DNA of 8,320 bases from Croceicoccus sp. (GCA_029936705.1 JAPYSD010000127.1:1-8320); one strand, 5' to 3'. Positions 1 to 6,334 are shown, counted from the stretch's first letter. Numbers and translations: made by a program. Notes: a model not told the origin generated them from the letters alone.

Positions 1-449
1 GCCTTGGTCACCCACAGCATGACCGCCGCGTCATAGCCGCCTGCCTTGCTGGGCCGGACATAGACGCTGCCCCGCTCGCGGCTGCCATCGGGCGTCAGCA
101 CGCCATAGGCAAAGGATTCGCGGTTATCGAAGCGGGCCTGCTCGGTCAGCATGTCCTGCATGGCATCTTCATCGGTCAGCCCCTCGTGCGGCCAGCCGGT
201 GCTGCGCGTGAAGGTCTGCTGCAGATGCTCGATCGACGACATATAGGCGTCGTAATCCATTTGCACGAGGTCCGGCCCCAGCGGCACCAGGGTGAAGCCG
301 TCGCCCTCTGCCACCAGGGGAACGTCGAAATCGGCGGGCACGAAGGCTTGTTCCTGCGCCCCGGTCGCCGCTTCCTGCGCGCTGGCCGTGCCGCCCGCCA
401 GCGGCGCCAGGGCCAATGCGACTGCGCCCCATGCGATCCCGATCTTCAT
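1..449 (-). CDS. Exported GNAT-like acetyltransferase-fold protein (N-terminal part; runs off left edge)
   Basis: The reading frame is open from ATG at 449 to the window edge, giving about 149 residues without a stop. Residues 1-24 form a signal peptide: a short K-containing start, a hydrophobic Ala/Leu core, and a cleavage site after the ASA ending at residue 24. The mature part resembles a GNAT N-acetyltransferase subfamily in its run of landmarks: F-x-L-x-P-L, then DYDAYMSS, GWP, FAYGVL-x-PDG, and finally GYDAAV-x-LWV near the edge. The family normally transfers an acyl group from acyl-CoA, usually in the cytoplasm, so an exported copy is odd; the substrate is unknown. The start is supported by GGGAGGT (456-462) six bases upstream. 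The gene follows copB on the same strand, but a 109-base gap with a hairpin separates them, so it may have its own promoter. The fold is moderately sure; catalytic activity cannot be judged because the C-terminal part is missing. Confidence 0.68.
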   Translation of the reverse strand, partial: MKIGIAWGAVALALAPLAGGTASAQEAATGAQEQAFVPADFDVPLVAEGDGFTLVPLGPDLVQMDYDAYMSSIEHLQQTFTRSTGWPHEGLTDEDAMQDMLTEQARFDNRESFAYGVLTPDGSRERGSVYVRPSKAGGYDAAVMLWVTK

Positions 450-501
450 TCCGCTACCTCCCGCGTGACTGGCCGATGACGCCGCTTATGAACACGCGGA
501 C

Positions 502-532
502 CCCCGCACTGCAATCGCAATCGCGTGCGGGG
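502..532. terminator. 8-bp perfect inverted repeat between copB and the GNAT-like gene; possible terminator
   Basis: CCCCGCAC at 502-509 pairs perfectly with GTGCGGGG at 525-532 around a 15-base loop. It lies 27 bases past the copB stop, in the 109-base gap before the next minus-strand gene. On the minus strand no U-rich tract follows, so it is not a classic intrinsic terminator. It could still pause or stop cop transcription or stabilise the copB mRNA 3' end. The loop contains a short direct repeat (GCAATC twice). Confidence 0.4.
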
Positions 533-558
533 CAGACGCTCATTCCTGTCGAGGGGCG

Positions 559-1671
559 CTAGAACCAGAACCGCACGCCCGCCACGTAACTGGTTGCCGT
601 GGTACGCTCGCCCGCGGAACGGGCGTAATCCGCGCTGCCGCCCAGCTTCCATTCCTGCGCGATGCCGACATAAGGGGCGAATTCGCGCGCCAGCTCGTAC
701 CGCAGGCGCAGGCCCGCCTCGACCGTGTCGAACCCCGCGCCGATGCCGAGTTCGGGAACGTCCTGCGCGGCAAGCGAGAGTTCGAGGCGAGGCTGCACGA
801 TCAGGCGCTGAGTGATGCGCTGGTCCAGCTCGACCTCGGCGGTGGCGGTCAAGTCACCCTTGTTCGACAAAAGCAGGTCGCCTTCGACTTCGAACCGGTA
901 GGGCGCAAGGCCCTGGATACCGAGATCGAGATAGGTGCGCTGCGGCCCGGCCAGGTCCTGCCGCACCCCGGCCTGCAGATCGAACCAGGGCGTGATCGCG
1001 CGCCCGTAGAGCAGCGCCGCGTCCGCGCTCTCCACCCCTTCGCCGAACGTACCCTCCCCCTCGGATTCGATCCAGACGCGGTCGATGTCGCCGCCGTACC
1101 AGCCGATGCCGTCCCACAGGAAGCCGTCCCCGCCCTGCCGCGCGCGATATTCGAACCGGTCGAGAACGAGGCCGGTGGTCGTCATGCCGCCATTCTCCCG
1201 CGCGAGTGCCACACGGCTGGCGCGCATGGCTTCCGCGCCCCAGATGGCGTCCGCGGCAGTCGGCGGGCCGGACCCGGCAGACGCGGGCGGCGGCGCGATC
1301 GGAATTGACGCGGATTCTATCTGGGGCGCGGCATGGTCCATTGGCCCGTGGCCCATCTGGCGATGATCCACCTCGCCCTCATCCATGGCCGAGTGGTCCA
1401 TGGACGAGTGATCCATCCCCCCATGATCCATTCCCCCGTGATCCATCGCCCCGTGATCCATGGGCGTCCGGTCCGGTTGCGGCGGATCGGCGGGGGCGCA
1501 GCTGTCCTCGGGCACGGCATGGCCCATTGCGCGGTGACGGGCCGCCTCGGCTTCGCATTCGTCCTGCGGCGCCGGTTCGCCGTGCCCCGCGTGGCCTGCA
1601 CCCGATTGCGCGAAGGCCGGTGCGGCGGTCCCCGCCATCAGTACGGCGGCCAGGGCCAGGGCGCGGCTCAT
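559..1671 (-). CDS. copB: Copper resistance protein B (CopB/PcoB family outer-membrane protein)
   Basis: This 370-residue protein has a signal peptide (residues 1-21, ending AFA before Q22). A Met/His/Asp-rich segment follows, with nine degenerate MDHxx pentads at residues 71-115, then a Pro/Ala linker. From about residue 145 comes the conserved CopB domain, with alternating strands and a terminal aromatic residue (…VRFWF) typical of outer-membrane beta-barrels. In the Cop/Pco family this protein sits in the outer membrane and is thought to bind or sequester copper; the Met-rich repeat is the likely Cu(I) binding region. Its ATG overlaps the copA stop by four bases (ATGA), and GGGAG (1679-1683) lies seven bases upstream, so translation is probably coupled to copA. 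Length and architecture are normal for the family and I see no disruption. Confidence 0.93.
   Translation of the reverse strand: MSRALALAAVLMAGTAAPAFAQSGAGHAGHGEPAPQDECEAEAARHRAMGHAVPEDSCAPADPPQPDRTPMDHGAMDHGGMDHGGMDHSSMDHSAMDEGEVDHRQMGHGPMDHAAPQIESASIPIAPPPASAGSGPPTAADAIWGAEAMRASRVALARENGGMTTTGLVLDRFEYRARQGGDGFLWDGIGWYGGDIDRVWIESEGEGTFGEGVESADAALLYGRAITPWFDLQAGVRQDLAGPQRTYLDLGIQGLAPYRFEVEGDLLLSNKGDLTATAEVELDQRITQRLIVQPRLELSLAAQDVPELGIGAGFDTVEAGLRLRYELAREFAPYVGIAQEWKLGGSADYARSAGERTTATSYVAGVRFWF
1327..1461 (-). repeat. Tandem 15-bp repeat encoding nine MDHxx pentads in CopB
   Basis: Residues 71-115 of CopB read as nine consecutive pentads of the type M-D-H-x-x: MDHGA, MDHGG, MDHGG, MDHSS, MDHSA, MDEGE, VDHRQ, MGHGP, MDHAA. 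At DNA level they are imperfect 15-base tandem units, clearest at 1387-1461. The Met and His side chains are suited to Cu(I)/Cu(II) binding. Such arrays can change copy number by slippage, so strains may differ in length here. Confidence 0.85.
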
Positions 1672-3475
1672 CCTACCGCTCCCGCCGCATCACCGGGCCG
1701 CGCAACGCTGACGACCTGAAACATGCCCGAATGCATGTGATAGAGCAGGTGGCAATGGAACGCCCAGTCGCCCGGCTCGTCCGCCGTCAGGTCGAATTGC
1801 GCGAAGCCGCCCGGCTGAACGATCACGGTGTGCTTCTGCGGCTGGAAGCCTTCGGGTGCGCCGTTCACCAGTTCGAAGAAATGGCCGTGCAGATGGATCG
1901 GGTGGGCCATCATGGTATCGTTGACCAGCCTGACCCGAACCCGCTCGTCATAGGCGAAGCGGATCGGATGATCGGTGACGGATGCATATTTCCTGCCGTC
2001 GAACGACCACATGTAGCGTTCCATGTTCCCGGTCAGATGGATCTCCAGCATGCGCGACGGCGTGCGCGGGTCGTCGTTCTGCGCCAGCGCGACGAGATCC
2101 TTGTAGGTCAGCACCCTGTGCGGCATCTTGTCGAGCCCGATGCCGGGATCGCCCATCCGGTCGACCGGGTTCATCGCCACCATGTCGATTCCGGGGCCGA
2201 CCTTGACGCTGGGCGGCAGCCGGGACGTGTCGCGCATGTCCATCCCGGCCATATCCATCCCGCCCATTTGTTCGGGCGCGGTGGTCCCGGCGGTCATGGC
2301 ATGGCCCATCCCGGAATGGCCTTCTTGCGAATGGTCCATCCCCTCCATGCCGCCATGGTTCATCCCCATGTCCGCCATCGTCAGCAGCGGCGGATCGCGC
2401 AGCGCGGGCACCGGGGCACGTGCGCCCTGGCGGCTGGCCAGCGTTGCCACCGCCATGCCCGAACGGTCCATCGCCTCGGCGACGATGGTCATCGCCTCGC
2501 CCACCGGCTCGATCACGAAGTCATAGGTTTCCGCCGTGCCGATCTGGAATTCCTCGACCGGCACCGGGCGCACGTTCTGGCCGTCGGCGGCCACGACATG
2601 CATCGCCGCGCCCGGAATGCGCACGTTGAAAAAGCTCATCGCGCTGCCGTTGATCACGCGGATGCGCACCCTCTCGCCGGGGGTGAAGCGAAATTCCAGC
2701 CCTTCCTCCGGCCCGTGCCCGTTGGCGAGATAGGTATAGGTCGAGCCGGTCACGTCGAGGATGTCGGTCGCCATCATCCGCATCCGCCCCCACATCCGCC
2801 GCTGCTCGCCATCCAGCGGATAATCGTCGGTAAAGCTGGTCTGCTGGTAGTTGAAGTACCCCTCGCCCTTCTTCAGCCTGTCCATGATCGCGTGCGGATG
2901 CATCGGCGTGAACTCGCTCAGCAGCAGCACGTAGTCGCGGTCCGCCCGGACGGGGTCGGGCCCGGCGGGATCGACCACGATCGGCCCGTAATGCCCCGCC
3001 TGCTCCTGCAGGTTGGAGTGCGAATGCCACCAATAGGTCCCCGCCTGGCGGACGGGAAACTCGGCGGTAAAGGTCCCGCCTGCCGGAATGCCGGGAAAGC
3101 TGACGCCCGGCACCCCGTCGAGATGGAACGGCACGAGCAACCCGTGCCAGTGGATCGAGGTATCCTCGGCCAGCGTGTTGTGGATGTTGAGGCGGACCGT
3201 GGTCCCTTCCTTAAGGCGCAGCAAGGGGCCGGGAACGCTGCCATTGACCGCGACGGCATGACCGCGCCGCCCCTGCACCGTGCGCATGCCTTGGCCCACG
3301 GTCAGATCGATGCTGGCACCCGACACCTCGTCGAAGCCGGGGCGGATCATGCCCCATGCCGAAGCGAGGCCCCGCGCGCCCACGCGGGCGTGGCGGCCAG
3401 ACCCGATCCAAGCAGACCCGCGCCCAGCAGGCCGGACCCCAGCATGCGGCGGCGTGAAAACGTCAGCTCAGGCAT
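1668..3475 (-). CDS. copA: Copper resistance protein A (CopA/PcoA multicopper oxidase), frameshifted near its N-terminus
   Basis: CopA is a periplasmic multicopper oxidase, thought to oxidise Cu(I) to less toxic Cu(II). Numbering from GTG at 3383, all copper ligand motifs are intact: HWH (78-80), HSH (120-122), HPIHLH (494-499) and HCHLLYHMHSGM (543-554), with the type 1 copper ligands expected at H494, C544, H549 and M554. A Met/His-rich insert at about 336-383 is typical. The true start should be ATG at 3475, with AAGGAG (3487-3492) upstream. It encodes a twin-arginine leader (SRRRML at 7-12, hydrophobic core, AWA at 31-33). That leader is in another frame and stops at TGA 3347-3349 after 42 codons. 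One extra G in the G run at 3370-3373 would give a continuous 602-residue protein of normal family length. The gap is a sequencing error, a mutation, or recoding. Family assignment is certain; an intact product is not. copB follows with a 4-base overlap. Confidence 0.93.
3347..3475 (-). other. CopA twin-arginine signal peptide, out of frame with the mature enzyme
   Basis: Read from ATG at 3475, this stretch gives 42 residues and a stop. Residues 7-12 (SRRRML) match the Tat consensus, residues 13-28 are a Gly/Leu/Ala hydrophobic core, and P30-A-W-A33 looks like the signal peptidase site. Multicopper oxidases of the CopA family are normally exported folded through Tat, so this is the expected leader. 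The mature-enzyme frame is open back to a TGA at 3468-3470, so a single indel anywhere between about 3350 and 3467 would rejoin the two. The residue pattern (ARG then GLASAWG) favours the GGGG run at 3370-3373. Confidence 0.85.
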
Positions 3476-3480
3476 CGGGC

Positions 3481-3510
3481 TTGCAACTCCTTCGCGAGGG
3501 CACATATATA
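3481..3510 (+). promoter_or_regulatory. Predicted csoR-operon promoter; -10 shared with the copA promoter
   Basis: TTGCAA (3481-3486) and TATATA (3505-3510) are separated by 18 bases and point toward csoR. TATATA is self-complementary, so the same bases can serve as the -10 for leftward copA transcription, where the matching -35 is poor (ATCTTG at 16 bases or TTGTAA at 13). Both arms would then share one core promoter, overlapped by the operator. This is pattern matching only; no start site has been mapped. Confidence 0.5.
3487..3492 (-). promoter_or_regulatory. copA ribosome binding site
   Basis: AAGGAG on the minus strand lies 11 bases before ATG 3475. It is the best Shine-Dalgarno match in the region. 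It supports 3475, rather than the downstream GTG at 3383, as the real start of copA. Confidence 0.7.
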
Positions 3511-3526
3511 CCCCCCCAGAGTATTA
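3503..3526. promoter_or_regulatory. Predicted CsoR-family operator 1 (C7-centred inverted repeat)
   Basis: An ATAC…GTAT inverted repeat flanks a run of seven C (3511-3517): on the minus strand, ATAC then TCTGGGGGG then GTAT. Operators of the CsoR/RcnR/FrmR family are typically AT-rich half sites around a G/C tract, such as the TACT-G6-type sites of RcnR and FrmR, and this site fits that plan. It overlaps the TATATA -10 and lies between copA and the csoR gene itself, so binding would block both directions. Confidence 0.7.
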
Positions 3527-3530
3527 CAAG

Positions 3531-3547
3531 ATGCCCCGCCAGGGTAT
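3531..3547. promoter_or_regulatory. Possible second CsoR operator
   Basis: ATGCCC (3531-3536) and GGGTAT (3542-3547) form an inverted repeat matching at five of six positions, with a five-base spacer. This resembles the TACCC-N-GGGTA style of some CsoR sites. It lies just downstream of operator 1 and 21 bases before the csoR start. It is weaker than operator 1 and could be chance in GC-rich sequence. Confidence 0.35.
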
Positions 3548-3568
3548 CGTCCAGCAGCGAGGCCGAGA

Positions 3569-3847
3569 ATGGCGACACAATCCGATGGCACCAAGATCGT
3601 GAACCGCCTGCGCCGGATCGAAGGCCAGGTGCGCGGCGTCGCCCAGATGGTCGAGGACGATCGCTATTGCATCGACATCCTCACCCAGGTTCAGGCGGTG
3701 AAGGCGGCACTGAACCGGGCGGAGAGCGAAATCCTGAAGCGCCATGCCGGATGCTGCGTCGCCGACGCCATCAGGAGCGGGGACGAGGACGAGCAGCGCC
3801 GCAAGTTCAGCGAGCTGATCGACCTGTTCGAAAAGGCCAAGCGGTGA
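3569..3847 (+). CDS. csoR: CsoR-family copper-sensing transcriptional repressor
   Basis: This is a 92-residue all-helical DUF156 (CsoR/RcnR/FrmR) protein of normal length. The family hallmark IVNRLRRIEGQVRG lies at residues 10-23. The metal ligands are C34 (in RYCIDIL), H59 and C63 (in RHAGCCV). Their spacing, 25 then 4, is the same as C36/H61/C65 in Mycobacterium tuberculosis CsoR, which points to Cu(I) rather than nickel (RcnR has extra His ligands) or formaldehyde (FrmR lacks the third ligand). The apo-protein tetramer should bind the intergenic operator and release it on Cu(I) binding. Position supports this: it is divergent from copAB and heads an operon with two membrane proteins. The ribosome binding site before ATG 3569 is weak, which would suit a low-level autoregulated repressor. 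Family assignment is very sure; copper specificity is inferred from ligands plus context. Confidence 0.92.
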   Translation: MATQSDGTKIVNRLRRIEGQVRGVAQMVEDDRYCIDILTQVQAVKAALNRAESEILKRHAGCCVADAIRSGDEDEQRRKFSELIDLFEKAKR

Positions 3848-3917
3848 CGCCTGTTCCGAATTCCACTGCCGCGTCCATGCCCCCGCCGCACCGGCCAAGC
3901 CATGAAGGGAACCCATC

Positions 3918-4688
3918 GTGAGCGACCGCACCAATGCCCCGAAAAAGGCCACCGTCTACCGGATGGTCATGCCCGAGCATGTCTGCCCCTACGGCCTCAA
4001 GACCGTCGATTTGTTGAAGCGCGAAGGCTTCGAGATAGACGATAACTACCTCGAAACGCGCGAGCAGACCGACGCGTTCAAGGAAAAGCACGGGGTGGGG
4101 ACGACGCCGCAGACCTTCATCGATGGCAAGCGCATCGGCGGATATGACGATCTGCGCGAATATTTCGGCAAGTCGGTCCGGCAAGAGGACGAGACCAGCT
4201 ACCAGCCGGTGATCGCGATCTTCGGGGTCGCCTTCCTGCTGGGCCTCGCTATCAGTTGGTACGTGTTCGGCACGATCTTCACCGTGCAGGCGATGGAATG
4301 GTTCGTCAGCCTGTCGATGGCGCTACTCGCGGTCCAGAAACTGCAGGACATCCGCAGCTTCTCGACCATGTTCCTGAACTACGACCTGCTGGCGCGGCGC
4401 TGGGTGCGATACGGCTTCATCTACCCATTTGGCGAGGCGCTGGCGGGCATACTGATGGCGGCGCACGCATTGCCGATCATCTCGGTCCCGGTGTCGCTGT
4501 TCATCGGCACCGTCGGCGCGGCAAGCGTGTTCAAGGCGGTCTATATCGACAAGCGCGAACTGAAATGCGCTTGTGTCGGCGGGGGCAGCAACGTGCCGCT
4601 CGGCTTCGTTTCGCTTACCGAGAACCTGTTCATGATCGGCATGGGCCTCTGGATGGGCGCCAAGGCGCTGGGATGGATCGTCCTGTAA
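3918..4688 (+). CDS. Glutaredoxin fused to a MauE/DoxX-like membrane domain
   Basis: This is a 256-residue two-part protein. Residues 11-84 form a glutaredoxin-like thioredoxin fold with the active site C23-P-Y-G26 (one Cys, so monothiol), the cis-Pro motif TTP (62-64) and a GG turn (74-75). Residues 97-256 contain about four hydrophobic segments (near 97-123, 126-142, 166-190 and 191-209) and a last one at 228-254, resembling MauE/DoxX redox-associated membrane proteins. A C217-A-C219 pair sits in the loop before the last segment. The Grx domain should be cytoplasmic. The start is GTG at 3918 with GAAGGGA (3904-3910) seven bases upstream. It lies 70 bases after csoR and 20 bases before the DUF305 gene. 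Known members are often annotated only as glutaredoxin or MauE/DoxX; a thiol relay or copper role is inferred from the operon, not shown. Confidence 0.82.
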   Translation: MSDRTNAPKKATVYRMVMPEHVCPYGLKTVDLLKREGFEIDDNYLETREQTDAFKEKHGVGTTPQTFIDGKRIGGYDDLREYFGKSVRQEDETSYQPVIAIFGVAFLLGLAISWYVFGTIFTVQAMEWFVSLSMALLAVQKLQDIRSFSTMFLNYDLLARRWVRYGFIYPFGEALAGILMAAHALPIISVPVSLFIGTVGAASVFKAVYIDKRELKCACVGGGSNVPLGFVSLTENLFMIGMGLWMGAKALGWIVL

Positions 4689-4698
4689 CCTAGGGGAT

Positions 4699-4703
4699 GG
4701 AGG
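4699..4703 (+). promoter_or_regulatory. Ribosome binding site deciding the DUF305 gene start
   Basis: GGAGG lies five bases before ATG 4709. An upstream in-frame ATG at 4697 overlaps this site and has no properly spaced ribosome binding site of its own, so 4709 is the better start. Confidence 0.7.
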
Positions 4704-4708
4704 CAGCA

Positions 4709-5293
4709 ATGGATCATTCTTCCGGGCAATCGGGCGGCGGCGGCTCCTATTGGCGCTTCATGGCGATGGTCGCGACCTCGACCGCGATCATGTTCGGCCT
4801 GATGTATCTCAACACGTTCGAGCTTGATCACGTGTTCTGGAGCGAGACGCGCTTCTGGATGACATTCGTGATGGGCGGGACGATGATGATCGTCATGCTG
4901 CTCTTCATGTGGGGCATGTACCGCGACCATACGAAGAACGCGGTCATCCTCGCGGTCGGCGCGCTGGTGTTCGCGCTGGCGCTCTGGCTGGTGCGCAGCC
5001 AGGCAACGGTCGACGACGAGGAATACATGGCCGCCATGATCCCGCATCACTCGATCGCGGTCATGACCAGCGCGCGCGCGAACATCAGCGATCCCCGCGT
5101 GCGCAAGCTTGCCGATTCCATCATCGCGGCGCAGGTAAAGGAAATCGCCGAGATGAAGCTGCTGCTGAAGGATATCGAGGAGAACGGCAGACTGGGCGAC
5201 GGCACCCCGCTGCCCGCCCGCGCGACCAGTCTGACCGATCAGCTGAAGCAAGAAGCGGAAAACGCGGCCCGGCGCGGCGCAGCGGCCGATTGA
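4709..5293 (+). CDS. Membrane-anchored DUF305 protein
   Basis: This 194-residue protein has a short Gly/Ser-rich N-terminus (with MDH at 1-3), three predicted membrane segments (about 15-35, 50-70 and 78-96), and a C-terminal DUF305 helical domain. The DUF305 signature M110-I-P-H113-H114 is followed by helices rich in Glu, Lys and Met (about 128-160). DUF305 domains are ferritin-like bundles of unknown reaction that recur beside copper-resistance genes; the MxPHH motif is a plausible metal site. Three membrane passes would put the domain on the opposite side from the N-terminus; by the positive-inside rule I cannot fix which side is periplasmic. It is the last gene of the csoR operon and ends 16 bases from the stop of the convergent araC-like gene. 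An alternative start at 4697 adds four residues. Family call is sure; function is not known. Confidence 0.88.
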   Translation: MDHSSGQSGGGGSYWRFMAMVATSTAIMFGLMYLNTFELDHVFWSETRFWMTFVMGGTMMIVMLLFMWGMYRDHTKNAVILAVGALVFALALWLVRSQATVDDEEYMAAMIPHHSIAVMTSARANISDPRVRKLADSIIAAQVKEIAEMKLLLKDIEENGRLGDGTPLPARATSLTDQLKQEAENAARRGAAAD

Positions 5294-5309
5294 CTTTATC
5301 GCCCTGCCG

Positions 5310-6236
5310 CTAACCCGGACCTTCGCGCCCGGTTTCCAGTTCGCCCAGGTGGCGGCGCATCCATTCGGCTTCCGCGCTGGGATTGCGGCGGAAATGGCGT
5401 TTGAAATCGCGGCTGAAATGCGCCGCGCTGGCATAGCCGACGCGGGCCGCGATCGAGGCGATCGGCGCGGTTCGCATCGCGATCATCCACCGCGCCTCGT
5501 GCAGGCGGACCGCCTTGAGATACTGGATCGGGGTGCTGCCGGTCAGCGCCTTGAACTCGGCGTGATAGGACGGCGCGCTCATCCCCGCTTCGCGCGCCAG
5601 CTCCGCAATCGTCAGGGGCTCGGCATAGCGGCGGCGGATCAGGTTCAGGCTGCCGACCAGCCGCGTCGTCGCCCCGTCGCCGCGCAGCGCCGCCATCAGC
5701 GCGCCGCCCTGCTGGCCCACCAGCACGCGGTAATGCAGCTCGCGAAGCAGGCCGGGTCCGAGGATCGCCAGCTCATCGGGCCGGGCAAGCGTGCGCAGCA
5801 GCCGGTCCAGCAGCTGCGCTATGGCAGGTTCGATCGGGCTGGACACAAGGCTGCGCGCGCGTTCCAACGGACGAGCCCCCGCGTGCCGGTCGAGCGTGCC
5901 GACGATTTCCGCGGCAAGCGGCAGATCGAAATCGAGATAGAGCGCGAGCAGCGGCTGCTCCGCGCTTGCCTGCGATGTCATGCGGAACGGCACCGGCACC
6001 GACACCGCCAGATAGCGATCGGTATCGTATCGCAGGACCTGCCCGTCGAGCACGCCCTGTTTCGACCCCTGCAGCACGAAGACCGCGCCGGGCCGGTACA
6101 ACACCGGCACATCGTCGAGCATGGCTTCCGAACGCAGGATGCGCAGCCCCGGCAGCGGCGCTGGGTTATAGCCATGATGCGGCGCCAGCGGGGCGGCAAG
6201 TTGCGCAAGCGGAGTGAGGCCTGGGGCAGCTGTCAT
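5310..6236 (-). CDS. AraC-family transcriptional regulator (AraC_N plus two HTH motifs)
   Basis: From ATG 6236 this is a 308-residue protein. Residues about 15-165 match the AraC_N-type effector domain (LRILRSEA, VLYRPGAVFVLQG, YLAVSVPVPF landmarks). The C-terminal part has two helix-turn-helix motifs: the first at about 207-227 (LTIAELAREAGMSAPSYHAE) and the second at about 257-285, carrying the AraC signature GYASAAHFSRDFKRHF. Regulators of this subgroup usually sit beside and control a short-chain dehydrogenase, as here with the divergent gene at 6335. The effector is unknown. ATG 6236 lacks a ribosome binding site; a TTG at 6314 would add 26 residues with AAGGA close upstream, but that extension overlaps the promoter region and does not look family-like. 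A near-leaderless transcript could explain the missing site. The 3' end converges with the DUF305 gene. Confidence 0.9.
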   Translation of the reverse strand: MTAAPGLTPLAQLAAPLAPHHGYNPAPLPGLRILRSEAMLDDVPVLYRPGAVFVLQGSKQGVLDGQVLRYDTDRYLAVSVPVPFRMTSQASAEQPLLALYLDFDLPLAAEIVGTLDRHAGARPLERARSLVSSPIEPAIAQLLDRLLRTLARPDELAILGPGLLRELHYRVLVGQQGGALMAALRGDGATTRLVGSLNLIRRRYAEPLTIAELAREAGMSAPSYHAEFKALTGSTPIQYLKAVRLHEARWMIAMRTAPIASIAARVGYASAAHFSRDFKRHFRRNPSAEAEWMRRHLGELETGREGPG

Positions 6237-6245
6237 AGGATCGAG

Positions 6246-6323
6246 CAAGGATAGGCGAGGAATCGCGATTGAGAACGCGCCCCGGCGATAGCAATTGACA
6301 AGCGGCAAGCGCAACTATCCTTG
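6246..6323. promoter_or_regulatory. Divergent araC-like/SDR control region with a perfect 9-bp inverted repeat
   Basis: CAAGGATAG (6246-6254) and CTATCCTTG (6315-6323) are exact inverted copies. Each gene therefore reads CTATCCTTG shortly before its ATG: 9 bases before 6236 on minus, 5 bases before 6329 on plus. The embedded TATCCT could act as a -10. On plus it is preceded by TTGACA (6295-6300) at 15 bases; on minus by TTCTCA at 16. The region also has the palindrome AATCGCGATT (6261-6270) and a direct repeat of CAAGCG (6299-6304 and 6306-6311), possible AraC half sites. All are predictions from pattern. Confidence 0.5.
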
Positions 6324-6334
6324 GAGCAATGGCA

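Noticed and set aside
3383..3383. GTG at 3383 as the genuine start of copA
   Set aside because: It has no ribosome binding site, would give a protein without an export signal, and ignores the well-formed Tat leader just upstream with AAGGAG.
1206..3602. A 798-codon open frame on the plus strand, opposite copB, copA and the control region
   Set aside because: It is antisense to two clearly recognised genes, rich in Arg/His/Pro/Ala as expected from the complement of GC-rich codons and Met/His repeats, has no recognisable domain, and runs through the operator into csoR.
5312..5337. Imperfect inverted repeat AACC…GGTT near the convergent DUF305/araC-like ends, as a terminator
   Set aside because: The stem has an internal mismatch, lies inside the 3' coding end of the araC-like gene, and no T-tract follows.
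4541..5434. A 297-codon minus-strand open frame opposite the Grx-MauE and DUF305 genes
   Set aside because: The plus strand carries membrane segments and family motifs; the antisense product is His/Arg-rich without any domain.
5349..6254. A 301-codon plus-strand open frame opposite the AraC-like gene
   Set aside because: The minus strand has the AraC signature and effector domain; the plus frame yields only Arg/Gln/His-rich sequence.
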